From Sternotherus odoratus (taxonomy: Eukaryota; Chordata; Testudines; Kinosternidae), in contig JAVMKO010000003.1 of assembly GCA_032164245.1 (NCBI GenBank), positions 9,434,651-9,498,650 on the forward strand: DNA of 64,000 nucleotides. The letters are read 5' to 3'. The translations under genes and the position numbers were made by a program. Positions within the stretch are counted from its first letter, which is position 1. The number at the start of each line of letters is the position of its first letter. The notes beneath the pieces were generated by a model. The model was given only the letters and a program-made list of their open reading frames with translations, did no database searches and had not been told where the DNA came from. This document shows, piece after piece, positions 44,791 through 56,109 of this stretch.

Positions 44791-45248
44791 TATTATAATA
44801 ATGGGGGGGGGGCATGATATGCATCTTAGATAGATAGACTTTTTCCCTTCCTAACTTCTCGATAAAAGTATTTTCAACTTCAAATTTGGCTTGTCTGTGA
44901 CCAGTCAGGAATGTTTTGGTCAAATTTGAGGTTATTAGAATGGCAAAGATAGGAGCTGGAGTTGAATAAGTACGTTCCCCAAATTTGAGGGGCAGGGAGG
45001 AGAGGGCCAAAGGTGAGCTTCTGTTTTGACCCCAACATTATTGTGTGTTCACAATAACTCATAAACAGGACAGTGCAGATTTCTAACCGGGATGTCATGG
45101 ATTTATCCATGGCACTAATCTGAATGTCTGCCTGCTTATTGATGCCCTCCATGGAAAAACTCCTACTGAAAATGGACTAGGCCCTATGTGAGGAGATTAG
45201 GTTTTTTAGGTACTAATATGGCCTCAGTTGCAGTCGCATTAGAGCTTT
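44791..45248. other. No gene seen
   Basis: Unique sequence with a G-run near 44803-44812. Confidence 0.4.
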
Positions 45249-45478
45249 TCACAATATTTAGAATCAGAGAGGTAGCCGTGTTAGTCTGGAATAGCAGAGG
45301 TAACAAAGAGTCCTGTGGCACCTTAAAGACTAACTAAAGTATTGAAGCATAAGCTTTCGTGGGCTAATACCCACTTCGTCATCCGACAAAGTGGGTATTA
45401 GCCCATGAAAGCTTATGCTTCAATACTTTAGTTAGTCTTTAAGGTGCCACAGGACTCTTTGTTAGCTCACAATATTTA
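45249..45478. mobile_element. Penelope-like element, near-perfect hairpin insertion with 12-bp target duplication
   Basis: 'tcacaatattta' at 45249-45260 and 45467-45478 flanks the insertion. The left arm is 45261 to about 45380 (antisense terminus with the 40-bp tail). The right arm is about 45381-45466 (sense terminus without the tail). The arms pair over about 80 bp around a loop of about a dozen bases, so the DNA can form a cruciform. It is a minimal version of the back-to-back structure at 22942-23724 and has no coding part. Confidence 0.9.
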
Positions 45479-45489
45479 ATGTATTTATC

Positions 45490-45720
45490 TTCATGAGGCC
45501 AGAAAGCGCTATTATTCCTCTTTTATAGAGGGATAAATGAGGCACAGAGGGTGGGAGACACAAAGGGATTTAGGCACCTACTACTTATTGATTTTAAAGG
45601 GAGTTAGGCATCTGTAGACCTTTGTGAACAGGACCCAAAGTGATTAAGTAACTCACCAATGGTCACACATGAAGCATGGGTGGAAATTAAACCCCTATTC
45701 TAAAGGACCCATCTAGGCCC
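45490..45720 (-). repeat. MIR (CORE-SINE), minus strand
   Basis: 'cttttatagagggataaatg', 'aggcacagagggtgggagac' and 'ctcaccaatggtcacacatg' are antisense MIR. Confidence 0.65.
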
Positions 45721-46146
45721 AACCAATGGGCCATATTTCCCTTCCCTTTGAAGAGTGGGGGGGTGGGGAATATTCCTTTCATTTTAACATGAGACTTGAG
45801 CTATTTGGTGTTCCAAGTCTTGGAACCATTATGTGAGTACATGAAAAATCTCCACATTTATTTTCAAAAAAGGAAAATAAATGTCTAGCTCTTACAGTTA
45901 TAGGCAAAAGCTTGAAACATGAACACTAAAGAGTCAAAAACCAAATGTGAAATAAAAAGAAGCCAAAACATGCACACATGTATATAAATATGGTGAGTTT
46001 TAAGATAATTCTATCACATTTAGCAGGGGTGACTGTGGATTTTGAATACTTGAGGTTGGCAATATCAAACTTTTGCCCCACTTCTCTGAAAAGAATGCAG
46101 CCAAAGACAATGCCCCTTTTTTGTAAACAACAGAAATATGTGGATA

Positions 46147-46269
46147 GCTGGAGCTAAGGTGACCAGACAGCAAGTGTGAAAAATCGGGACAGGAGTCTAT
46201 ATAAGAAAAAGATCCAAAAATCAGAACTGTCCCTATAAAATCAGGACATCTGGTCATCCTAGCTGGAGC
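46147..46269. mobile_element. hAT-type MITE with perfect 8-bp target duplication
   Basis: The element is 46155-46261, TAAGGTGACCAGA...TCTGGTCATCCTA, with gctggagc on each side (46147-46154 and 46262-46269). It is the same family as 2008-2130 (shared 'tatataagaaaaag' and 'aaatcgggaca'-type inside). Non-autonomous. Confidence 0.9.
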
Positions 46270-46739
46270 AATTGCGAAAGGCAGGATACCACGCCATTGA
46301 CCAATGATCTATTTGAATCCAGTATATGGCAAATAACTGTAATATGCTTCTTTGCTGGATCTCAGTTTGTTTACTTATCTGTGCTGCCTTTTAACGTTGA
46401 AAAAATATCCCTTTGTGAATGGAAGCTTTTCAGAGGCATGGCAATGCGTTAGGGCCATGCGGAACAATTTATGTAATACCATGGAACTTGCAAGAACCCA
46501 CCCTAATTTTCAGAGAAGCAGTTGAGGTAAAAGTGTAGCAAATGTACATGGTTATAGTATAAAAACAACAGCAGCACTTTCTTCCCAGCAGTTGCAGCTG
46601 ATGTGTGAAAGCCTAGAAGGATACAAGTGGCAATCATCAAAGATAGTACAGTACACGGGTTCCTTTTCAATCTTAAGACTCCAATATCACGCTGTTTGAA
46701 GTCGGATGAGATGTTTAAGCTGTCTCCGTCTTTCAAGTT
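46270..46739. other. No gene seen
   Basis: Unique AT-rich sequence. The frame at 46503-46736 (minus) has no domain. Confidence 0.4.
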
Positions 46740-48375
46740 GTTCTGTTATCATGAATAATTTAATAATAGTAATGGGGGATTCCATTATTAGAAATTGAGA
46801 TAGCTGGGATTGTGATAAGTGGGAGTCTTGTAGGAAGAATTGTGGGTGGGGTGCAAAGGAGATGGGCCTCGTGAGACATTGAAGCAGACTTATGTGCAGT
46901 GGAGGAGCTGGTGGTCATGGTACATGTAGGTACCAATGACATAGGAAAAGGTAGGAGAAAGAACCTAGAGGCCAAATTTAGGCTGTTAGGCAAGAGATTG
47001 AAGTCCAGGACCTCCATGGGAGAATTCTTTTAAATACTTCCAGTGGCGTGCATGGGGCCAGTTCGGCAGAACCTCAGGGTCTCAAGGCATAAATGAGACA
47101 ATGGTACACAGAGGAGGGGTTTAGGTTTATTAGAAACTGGGGAACCTTTTGGGAAAGGAAGAGCCTATATGGGAAGGATGGGATCCAGCTAAACCAAAAC
47201 AGAACCAGGTTGCTGGCATGTAAAATTAAAATGGTTGTGGAGGAGTTTTTCAGCTAAGGGCTGGGGAAAGCTGACGTGTGGAGGAACACACAGTTTGGAC
47301 AGAGATATCCCTTGGGGGGGATTTATTAAAGAGGATTCTCTATATCCTAGTAAAGAGGAGGGGATAAAGTTGACAAAGTACAGGTAAAAGCTGAACAGAA
47401 CAAGTCAAATGAAAAAAAAATCCCATTCAATTGCATCACATGAAGGCAGGCAATGAAATATGGACAAAATGTTAGGTGCTTGTATGCAAATAGTAGAAGT
47501 CTAAACATTAAAGAGGGATGAACTTAAGTACCTGGTATTAAAGGAGGATATTGATATAATAGGCATCACACAACTTGGTGGAATGATGATAATCAATGGA
47601 ACATAGCAGTATCAGGGTACAAAATATAAAAGAATGACAAAGACAGTTGCTCTGCCGGGGGAGTGGCAGTATGTGTGAAAGAAAGCATAAAGTCAAGTAT
47701 AGTAAAAATCTAAACTGTACCATAGAATATCTATGGATAGAAATTCCATGCTTGAATAATAAGTGTATAGCAGTAGGAATGTATTATCGACCACCTGACC
47801 AGGATGGTGATGGTGTCTGTGAAATATTCAGGGAGACTAGGGAAGCTACATAAACAGAAAACCCAATAATAATGGGGGATTTCAACTATCCCCATATTGC
47901 CTAGTACGTTGGCAATTGTAGGCTGGTAAGCCTACCAGGCAAACTGGTTGAAACTATAGTAAAGGGCAGAGTTAGATTAACATGATATGTTGGGGAAGTA
48001 ACATGACTTTTGCCAAGGAAAATTGAGCCTCATCAATCTATTAGAATTCTGTAAGGAGGACAACAAACATCTGGACAAGATGATCCAGAGGACATAGTAT
48101 ACGTGGACTTTCAGAAAGTGTTTAAGCAAAGTATGCAGTGATAGCATAAGATGGAAGATCCTCTCCTTGATCAGTAGCTGGTTTAAAGATAAGAAACAAA
48201 GGAGAGGAATAAATGGTCAGTTTTCACAGTGGAGAGAGGTAAATAACAGAGGCCCCCAAGGATCTGCATTGAGCATAAATAATCTGAAAAAAGGGGGTAA
48301 ACAGTGAGGTAGAAAAGTTGGCAGATGACACAAAATGACTGAAGATAGATAATCCAAAGCAATGACTTTACCCCA
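46740..48375 (+). mobile_element. CR1 LINE with remnants of ORF1 and ORF2
   Basis: Unlike the other CR1s it keeps upstream parts. ORF1 esterase: 'gtacatgtaggtaccaatga' reads VHVGTNDIG (about 46919), the GTND block of the CR1 ORF1 esterase. ORF2 endonuclease: 'ggatttcaactatccccat' (GDFNYPH, about 47877), preceded by VGMYYRPPDQDGD (about 47785). RT: 'gtggactttcagaaagtgtt' (VDFQKVF, about 48104) and 'ttggcagatgacaca' (LADDT, about 48318). Frameshifts and internal deletions between blocks make it inactive. Confidence 0.85.
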
Positions 48376-48571
48376 CTCCTGAAACAGGCTGGATGTTCAA
48401 TACTTATGGCTCCTCTGCCACAGGAGTTTAAAGGAATAGCTGACTCCTTTCCCTCTGATCACTATAGATTTCAGTGGGGGTGGGATTGGGATCTAAGTGA
48501 AATTCACCCGTGGTACAGAGTGCTAGTGCAAGGTCCTTTATACAGTCTGTGTCTGGACAGGAGCTATATGG
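48376..48571. other. No feature recognised
   Basis: Short unique stretch between the CR1 and the hAT element. Confidence 0.35.
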
Positions 48572-48903
48572 GTTTACAGCAGTGGTTCTCAAGCTGTGGA
48601 TCGGGACCCCAAAGTGGGTCACAACCCCATTTTAATGGGGTTGCCAGGGCTGGCTTAGACTTGCTGGATCCCAGGGCCAAAGCCTGAGCCTCACCAGCAT
48701 GGGCCAAAACCCAAAAGCTTCCACCCTGGATGGCGGGGCTCAAGTACCAAGCCCCCTGCCTGCAGCTGAATCTTTGCCCCCACTGCCCAGGCTTTGACTC
48801 CTGCCCACCCCCCAGGGCGGCAGATCTTGGGCAGTTATGCCATAATTTTTGTTGTCAGAAAGGGGTCACAGTGCAATGAAGTTTGAGAACCCCTGGTCTA
48901 TGG
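48572..48903. mobile_element. Non-autonomous hAT element (Charlie-like termini)
   Basis: The element is 48580-48895. It starts CAGTGGTTCTCAAGCTGTGG and ends AAGTTTGAGAACCCCTG, the terminal pattern of Charlie-type hAT elements. Flanks gtttacag and gtctatgg agree at five of eight positions and fit the 8-bp hAT target preference. No transposase. Confidence 0.85.
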
Positions 48904-48989
48904 AGATAGCCAAGCAGGGGTGCCTATGGAAGTCAGAGATCCTGGTGAGCATTTAAACAGATCCAGCATCCTCCATGTCCTATGCAAGG

Positions 48990-49695
48990 GCCATAGAAGC
49001 CTCTATTCTCTAATACTGAAACACTCTGTTTTCTTTCCTTTAGAAATGCCATCTTGTCCCGCTCACATCTATTCAGAATTCTGTTGCAAAAACCATTTTA
49101 TTAGCCCCTGGCTTTGCCTATATCACCCCACTCTTTGCATCCCTCCACTGGTTCCCTCTTCTCTGTTGCATGAAACATAAACTTCTTATCTTCCCTTTCA
49201 AGGCCCTTCACGGCTTTTCCTCGCCTTTTCATTTCTTATTCAGTACCAAAAGGTCGACTCCTGCCGCTTCCATTCACTACAATAATACAAATAATGATCA
49301 GCCCATGACGCCCGCCTTCATTGCCCAGTTGTTACATTTCCAAACAAGCAGCATCTCATGCTGTTCCTCATGGCTGTGAGGCGGTCCCTTTCAACAGCCA
49401 CCAAACCACTGTGTTGTCCTCCTTCAAACCCTCCTTGGCCATGATGCCTACAAAAAAACTTGAGAATGGTGAGATTTTTGGTGCGCTGAGACCCCTGTTG
49501 ATTGTCTCATTGTTTCCTTGTTATCCCCATCAGTCTATCTGTACCCACTGGTTGTCTCCTGTCTTATCCTCAGATCGTAAGCTCCTTGGGGCAGGGACTG
49601 TCTTTTAAATCTTTGTTTGTCCACGCCTAGCACAACAGAGTCCTAGTCCATGAGTAGGGCTTCCACTCACTACAATAATACAAATAATTAGAAGG
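48990..49695 (+). mobile_element. L2-type LINE, RT C-terminus and 3' end
   Basis: 'catccctccactggttccct' and 'aacttcttatcttccctttc' followed by 'aaggcccttcacggc' is the L2 'LHWLPV...FK' region. Downstream 'gtaagctccttggggcaggg', 'cgcctagcacaacagagtcc' and an 'aataatacaaataat' end complete an L2 3' end. A 20-bp word 'cactacaataatacaaataa' occurs near 49265 and 49665. Confidence 0.75.
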
Positions 49696-50440
49696 AATTC
49701 AGCTGCTATTGCATAGGCTAGAATGAAGGCATCCACCTGGGCCCTGCTTTGAGAAAGGGTAGAATCCACTCTAGACTCCACCCTATGGAGATGTAAGTGT
49801 GGGCTGTAGGTGAGTAGAGAAGATTTTTCCTTCAGGAAGCTTGTTACATGTAAGTGCCCCCATCCTTTGCTCAGAAAATAAAGGAGACCCATGCAAAAGT
49901 CTTTTAGACTTTTTCATTTATTTTCCTGTCAACCGTATAAAAGATCAGATATTAAAATTCCCCACCACTTTGCTGATCAAGCATTCATTGCAGTAATATA
50001 GAACAAAAAATATTCTCAGCCAGGCAAAGCTCTTACAGCACAAATCATTTATCCCATGGAAGAGGCTGTGTGGTGAGTTCAGCACCAAATCATAAATCCT
50101 GTGTGCTCAGGGTTCCCCTCTTTGAAAAGGGCTACAAATAATCTGAACCTCTGAGTATGTAAGAGGAGCCCTCTTTGAACTGCTTCACCATGTTATTTGG
50201 TTGCTCAGAGGACACCAATTAAAGTGACATATGCTGTGATAGCATTGGGAAAAATTCTCAGAGTGGCTTCAATGTCGTCTCTAAAATTGAGCCTTCTGTT
50301 TTTCACATCTGCATGTTTGTACTCATATCCAAGTTGGGTCTGACCTGCTGTGTGCATGGAGGGAAAATCAATGCTTCAAATACAAAAGAAATGGCTATTA
50401 TAATAATGATTTGCACTAAATTAGGACACAATTCTGGGCC
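49696..50440. other. No gene seen
   Basis: Unique sequence, no feature recognised. Confidence 0.4.
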
Positions 50441-50610
50441 CTATGCGCCTTCCATCCAAGCCTCACAGATCCGGTGACATAGGTATTATTAGTCATTTGT
50501 AGAGATGGGGAAACTGAGGCACAGCAAGGTTAAGGGAACATGTTCAGTTTCACATAAAAGTTGGGCTTCCTGACTAATCCTCTACTCTAACCACTGTCCC
50601 ATGTTGCATT
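50441..50610 (-). repeat. MIR (CORE-SINE), minus strand
   Basis: 'tagagatggggaaactgagg', 'cacagcaaggttaaggg' and 'ctctactctaaccactg' are antisense MIR. Confidence 0.7.
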
Positions 50611-51299
50611 CCAAAAAAAAAATGCAATTGAAATTAAAATATATGTTAAACCAGAATGTAAGTTCACCACTCCTTAGAAAAGAAAAAGAAAACTGACAAC
50701 AGGCAAACTCTACCAGTGGTGTTACAACAACTTCTCCCACTCTAAGCGTTTCCTGCACCAATACAAAACTGGCATTTGGCGGGATAAGATAGAGGGAGCT
50801 TATCTGTCCCATTTTATCTCCTGCTAAAGTTCTAGAATTTCTCCCCTCACCCAAAGTGTTGCCATATTGGAAAATATTCTTTCATGATTGAAAAGGTCTC
50901 TATTTTTCAGCCACATTCCCAATTCACGTTGGCTACTTATAGTTAGTGGCTCAATAGTTTTCCCATCTGAGATATTTTAAGCCCTAGCCTATTAAACTAA
51001 TAATGCACCAGCCTCGTATAGTTTTTTTCCTCAGGTGTCTCAGCTTTAGGATTTCTTGGCTAAATTACTTAATTGGGTGACATTTTTCGACTGAAACTTT
51101 TTTTGCCAAAAAATAATAATAATAGATTCAGGACAACTGAGGTATTTCATGAATTTGTGTCAGTTTTGGATAATTGTTTGAGTGGAAACCAAAAATGTTT
51201 TTGTTTGTTGGGTTTGTTTTTTTTTTTTCTTTTTGAAATTTCAAAATGACTTGAAGTCAGAATAAAGCATTTCAATTTTTTCAGGCTAGAGTCACAAGA
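50611..51299. other. No gene seen; T-rich run at 51217-51230
   Basis: Unique AT-rich sequence. Confidence 0.4.
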
Positions 51300-51500
51300 A
51301 AATCTAGGCACCATTCACAGGAGGAAGAAGAGGAGGAGCTGGTGTCCTTCCTCCCCTGCTCCAATAGGCCAGTGGTTAGTGTAAGTCATATGCAAGATTT
51401 AGGCTCAAATTCCCTTCCTTAAGCTGGAATTGGATGCCAGGTCTCTTCCAGACAGGGAGTGCCTTGGCTAGCAGGTATTTTGGAATGGGAGTGTCTCAGA
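51300..51500. repeat. Possible tRNA-derived SINE relic
   Basis: 'ggccagtggttagtgtaagt' followed by 'taggctcaaattcccttcct' resembles A- and B-box spacing of tRNA-derived SINE heads. The body is not recognisable. Confidence 0.3.
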
Positions 51501-52206
51501 TCCTCCTTTTCAAGCTTTTCAACTTTGTGAAATTAAATAAATTGCCTTTGGAGCAGGGACTGAAACCTAGCTGTCCCTCCCCAAGCGAGTGACTTGACTT
51601 TTTCGATTCCCCCCCAAAATTTGGTTCAACCCAAATTGATTTATTTAAATTGGGTTTTTTTCATTTATTATGTAGTCTTCATAGGGACAAATTCTATTAC
51701 TCTTATTCTTGCTGACTACTTTGTGAGTAATCTCATTGAAACCAGTGGGGCTTCTCTTCTCAGAGTAAGGGTGATAGGAACTGGCCCTAAAGTAGTGTAT
51801 AATTGACCACTTCAGTTTTCTTACATTAAGAATTCTGATGTATTAAATAGAAACGGGGAAGAAAAGGAAGAAGTGCTAGTTGGAAAGAGATTATTTCATC
51901 ATTCCCCTCATTGGCTGGAAAGGCACATAGGCTGCGAGTGTCAGAACATTATTTAGCTCATCTATCATATCCAATGGATTAGAAGCAATTTGTAATGTAG
52001 AGCACCATGGATCAACTGAGGTTTTTGAAACTTTGCAGTATGGGCCAACTTACTCAGATAGTCTCTGACCATATTTTGAAGCTCAGACTTCAAAATATGC
52101 TTCAAGAGCAGCACTTTCATCAATAATGACTGGAATTTTGGAAGAAACCATTTGCTATAATGAATGGTACACCCTATCCCAGTCAGTAAATACAATGTTT
52201 GATTAA

Positions 52207-52208
<2 letters not shown>
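51501..52208. other. No gene seen
   Basis: Unique AT-rich sequence. A weak SINE-like core lies near 51735 ('attgaaaccagtggggcttc'). Confidence 0.4.

Positions 52209-52273
<65 letters not shown>
52209..52273. repeat. (AG)n microsatellite, about 65 bp
   Basis: An uninterrupted AG tract of about 32 units. Pure and long, so likely polymorphic. Confidence 0.98.
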
Positions 52274-52276
<3 letters not shown>

Positions 52277-52999
52277 GTGCTGAGGGGATCACTTTGTGCT
52301 TCTGCCGGGTACTACAGTAGTTATAATGGAAATGTTCAGATTCCATAAAAGGAATAAGTGTGAGGCAGATTCCATGTCTTCCAATGTTGTGAATACAAAG
52401 AAACTGTCAGAGCGCTGATGGGCATGGTTTTGAATGATGCCTTCAGACACAGCTTAGAATGCAGGATCCATCATAAGGTATTCACAAGGAGTCCCTGGCC
52501 AATCGTTATGCTGAACTATTAAAACCACAGCCTCTGTTGAAACTGGGGAGAATGGTGCAACTGAATATCGGAACAAACACAGAGGTCGCTGTGAATAATC
52601 CCCTAACCAACATCGAAAGTCAGGCAAAAAAAAAAAATGGCTGTAGGAACAGGCATTTGCTGCAATGGGGAAAGATCTCCCATTCCATCTGAATACAGAT
52701 AAAGGCCCTTTGAAATACAAACAACGAATGCCCCCACATAGTTTCTATGGTACATGTGGGTAAATTTAGAGTCTGATCAAAAGAGGAACCAGATTTATGT
52801 GACTGATTGTTGGGAATGTGTATAGGTGCCATGGAAAAGTTCAGAAGGCCCACCGGGATCCTATGTATGTGCGAAAACTGAAGAGTATCCTTCATAAACT
52901 GACCAAAACAGGGTTGTCCAGAAATAGTTTCTCTTTGAAGACTTGGAATAGGTAATGTTGCTTTTGGTACAAAGAATATTTCTTCCATGATTTCTCAAA
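52274..52999. other. No gene seen
   Basis: Unique sequence. Two overlapping minus-strand frames (52454-52720 and 52620-52988) have no domain. Confidence 0.4.
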
Positions 53000-53115
53000 T
53001 CGAGCACCGTGGCCTGGTGATTAAAGACGGATGACCTACGATTTATTTTTGGTTGTGCCACTGGTTTTTATGCCTTTGGCTAACTCCCTTATCCTCTTTG
53101 TGCCTCTCATTTCAG
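53000..53115 (+). repeat. MIR (CORE-SINE)
   Basis: 'ccgtggcctggtgattaaag', 'gttgtgccactggtttttatg' and 'cctctttgtgcctctcattt' form a diverged MIR. Confidence 0.55.
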
Positions 53116-53189
53116 ATATGTCAATTAGTGACACCAACGCCTGCTTTTATATGCCGGATTGTAGTTATTAGCAGCAGAATCGTGCTTAC

Positions 53190-53250
53190 AGGTGTTATAT
53201 GCCAAATTCTGCCTCCAGTTACCCTTGTGCTGCTGTTGAAGTCAATGCCA
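53190..53250. repeat. SINE-like relic
   Basis: 'gccaaattctgcctccagtt' and 'ctgttgaagtcaatgcca' form the old amniote core. Confidence 0.4.
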
Positions 53251-53599
53251 TGTTAGCCGTTATGGAAGAATCATAGAGAACTGAACAGAGAAACGGACCT
53301 TCCCACTATTACACCAGCCTGTGGAATTCTACAGCAGCACTATAATTCTCTAACCAGTTCTATACCTTTCATAACAATATCTGCAGAACACTGTATGTTC
53401 TGTAGAACCCAACTGGTGTCAACCCTATTAACTCTATAGCAGTATTTTATCAGGGATGGGCAGAATGTGGCAATTTGACCGGCTTTTTGGAAGGAAGTTT
53501 TGAATCACAGGAAAAGGAATAATCGACTCCAACTGTCCATTAGAAGTGGGCGAGAAGCTCTGATAATCTGTCTTGGGTATGAATATACCCAATAAATTG

Positions 53600-53705
53600 C
53601 CACTGTGTACCTGGGCCTTATGTTCAGAGCAGCTGAGTACCTGCAGCTCCGGGTGATGTCAACTGGAGTTGCGACTGCTAAACAACTCTGAAAATCAAGG
53701 GCTGA
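53600..53705. repeat. Old hairpin-type repeat relic
   Basis: 'gttcagagcagctgagtacc...gcagctccgggtgatgtcaa' pairs imperfectly with 'ctggagttgcgactgctaaa...caactctgaaaatcaaggg'. Same family as 21000-21180. Confidence 0.4.
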
Positions 53706-54119
53706 CCTACCAGATACAAATGTCTCATACCCAAGCATGTATTCATGTACCGAAATGGTGCTCTCTCTCCATTGTCCATAGTGTGAGTCTGAGTATATTC
53801 AGTAACACATTGAAGCACAGTTAAGGAAACAGAATATTATCAGCATGAGATCATTAGGACACCCATATCAGCAATAACTCATCAGATCACTTTGTTACCA
53901 GAGCAATTTAAACCTGCCTTGGGGCCGCTTCAGACTGTCCACTTGCTCACAATTTGAATCTAGACTGGAATTTATTTTTCTGTAACTGGTGCTGTGCTAT
54001 AATTTATTACTCGCTGGACTGTAATTGACTTCCTGGGTGACCTATGGCAAGTCACTACTCACTAGTGAAAATGAGGGGCTTAGTATATAGCTCTTAATCT
54101 CTCTGTGCCTTAGCTCCCA
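53706..54119. other. No gene; weak MIR near 54000-54120
   Basis: 'gacttcctgggtgacctatg' and 'gcaagtcactactcac' suggest a diverged MIR. Otherwise unique. Confidence 0.4.
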
Positions 54120-54295
54120 ATCTTCTGATTGTACATTCTAACCCTTTCGCCCACACTTTGTTTGTCTTGACTATTTATATTGTGAGCTATTGATGGGAGG
54201 ACTGTCACTTACTATGTGTACTGCACTTTGCACAGTGGGGGCCTCATGATGGTTTGACACCTCTAGGTGCTACTATAATATAAGCAATTATAAAA
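54120..54295 (+). mobile_element. L2-type LINE 3' end
   Basis: 'attgtgagctattgatggga', 'ctgcactttgcacagtgggg' and 'cctctaggtgctactataat' match the L2 end at 37.7 kb. Confidence 0.6.
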
Positions 54296-55044
54296 CCTAG
54301 ATTTTTTTCCTGAAAATATTCTCATGTAGAAAATTCCCCTTACAAATTTTTCATTTGGAAAATTCTGTTTTCCCACAGGAAATTCCAAAAATGTGGAAAA
54401 GTGGTTTCTTTCCCACTTTCTTACTGTTTCACAAAGTTTTCCAATTGGAAAAAAGTAAAAAGGTGTGAAAACCCACTTTCCCACATACCCAAGTTTCCCC
54501 CAAGAATTTTTTTCTTTGAGAAAATTGGGATCAGCTCTAATAATGGTCTTTCCAAGTGTAGTGGGTGGAGCCTGTTCACTTTCTCTCATCTGCCAGACAA
54601 AAGAACCAGGCCCACTGACTTGACTCCTTGGTGAGCAACTTTCTTCTGGGGAGATTTCCTGGACCCAATCCGATAAGTGCTCTGTGTTTAGTCTGTAGTC
54701 AATGGGACCTCCAGCTGCTGGGCAGTTAAAGCATGCCGCTCACTTTGTGGCTGAGCACTGCACTATCGGGCATTTGGCATGATGTTGTTCATCTAGAAGG
54801 CTAAGAGACCTTTTCTTGTGTCCTTAGCTAAACCCCAGTGCGTTACAGGTAGATCTGATGAGGATTGCAAAAATATCAGACCCCAGAACAGCTCTATTTG
54901 CAGGGCACAGGCAGGGTGCGTGCTATAGAGGACTGCATGGATACAGGAATTGGCAACAGATAGACCTTCACCTCTGAGTCACAAGACAATAAGGAATAAA
55001 GACTTTTTCTCTCTGATGGCTTCCCAGAGTCCGCTCCCCCATAT
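54296..55044. other. No gene seen; pyrimidine/purine-rich 54300-54540
   Basis: Short inverted words ('gaaaattc', 'ttttcccac') recur at 54300-54540, giving antiparallel open frames on both strands without a domain. Confidence 0.4.
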
Positions 55045-55046
55045 GA

Positions 55047-55138
<92 letters not shown>

Positions 55139-55140
55139 AA
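55045..55140. repeat. (GAAA)n microsatellite, 24 units
   Basis: An uninterrupted GAAA tetranucleotide tract of about 96 bp. The Lys/Glu-rich and Ser/Phe-rich frames on the two strands are only its translations. Confidence 0.98.
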
Positions 55141-56109
55141 TGTATTGGTTGCCTCCATCCAGCTCTTTGTGACACATGTCCACAGTCTTACTAGAACTGC
55201 TGAAGGATGAATGGGCATGGAGACTGAATTATTCTATCACCCCTGAAGATAGTTGATCATTGCAGGTCAAATTCAAGGCATATTACTGAGGCAGCCTAGG
55301 GGAAGCTTGCTCTGCTGCGACCTGTGTTGTACCTGATCTGTAGCTAAAAAGCATCTTCCGGGGCTGGTTCGGCTCTTTCACTGATGTAGATCAGGAGTGT
55401 CCACTGAAATCGATGAAGATGCTTTGGTGAAAGCCTGGTGTGAAGTCCCAGTCAGGTCCTCAATGTGCAGAATTTACATCTACACCATTCGCCAGCCATT
55501 TAAGGACCAGTTCTGCCACTTTACTCATTATGCATGTTGTCTTATTACACTACTAATCCAATTGAGTCTAGTGGAGCTGCTTGGGAGGTCAGGTACTACT
55601 GAAAGTGAACTATGCTTATCCTCTGTATAGGTCTCTGCATATAAAGGATTTTGCTTTTGATACCATTACTCATATAGCATTAGTGCCTTACTATACAAGT
55701 TGCCCTATGTATTCCAGCTCTCATTGTGAGTAAGGTTATCAGTATCTGGCCCCAAAGGCTCAGAGATTTTGTTTGTCTATTCACTGATAGAATATATATA
55801 AAGGAATTGGTTCACCCAAAGAGCTGTGCTTTTTGAAACTGGGAGGGTAGGACAGATGGACAGGGAAAGGTGGGGAAGGTTGTTTCAGGGTGTCTCTCCC
55901 AATGAACCCCAGATCTGAGATGGATGGGAATGATCATCCACTAGCAAATAAAAAAAAGATACACAGTTCTCTTGGATGCAAATTGCCAGCAAGATCCAAC
56001 TCTTGCCATTCATATTCCAATAGGAGCAAATATGGTGGAGCTGACAGATGTCATCAGCTGACTTAAAAGGCCGTATAAAAATTCACAACATAAGTCTTTT
56101 ATCTACAAA
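55141..56109. other. No gene seen
   Basis: Unique sequence. The frame at 55397-55630 has no domain and overlaps a weak SINE-like core near 55400. Confidence 0.4.

Noticed and set aside
22990..45466. Inverted repeats as a bacterial-type attachment site, CRISPR or terminator
   Set aside because: The arms are Penelope termini with target duplications in a vertebrate genome; there is no spacer array and no prokaryotic gene.
54894..55218. Lys/Glu-rich and Ser/Phe-rich proteins on both strands
   Set aside because: Translations of the (GAAA)n tract in several frames.
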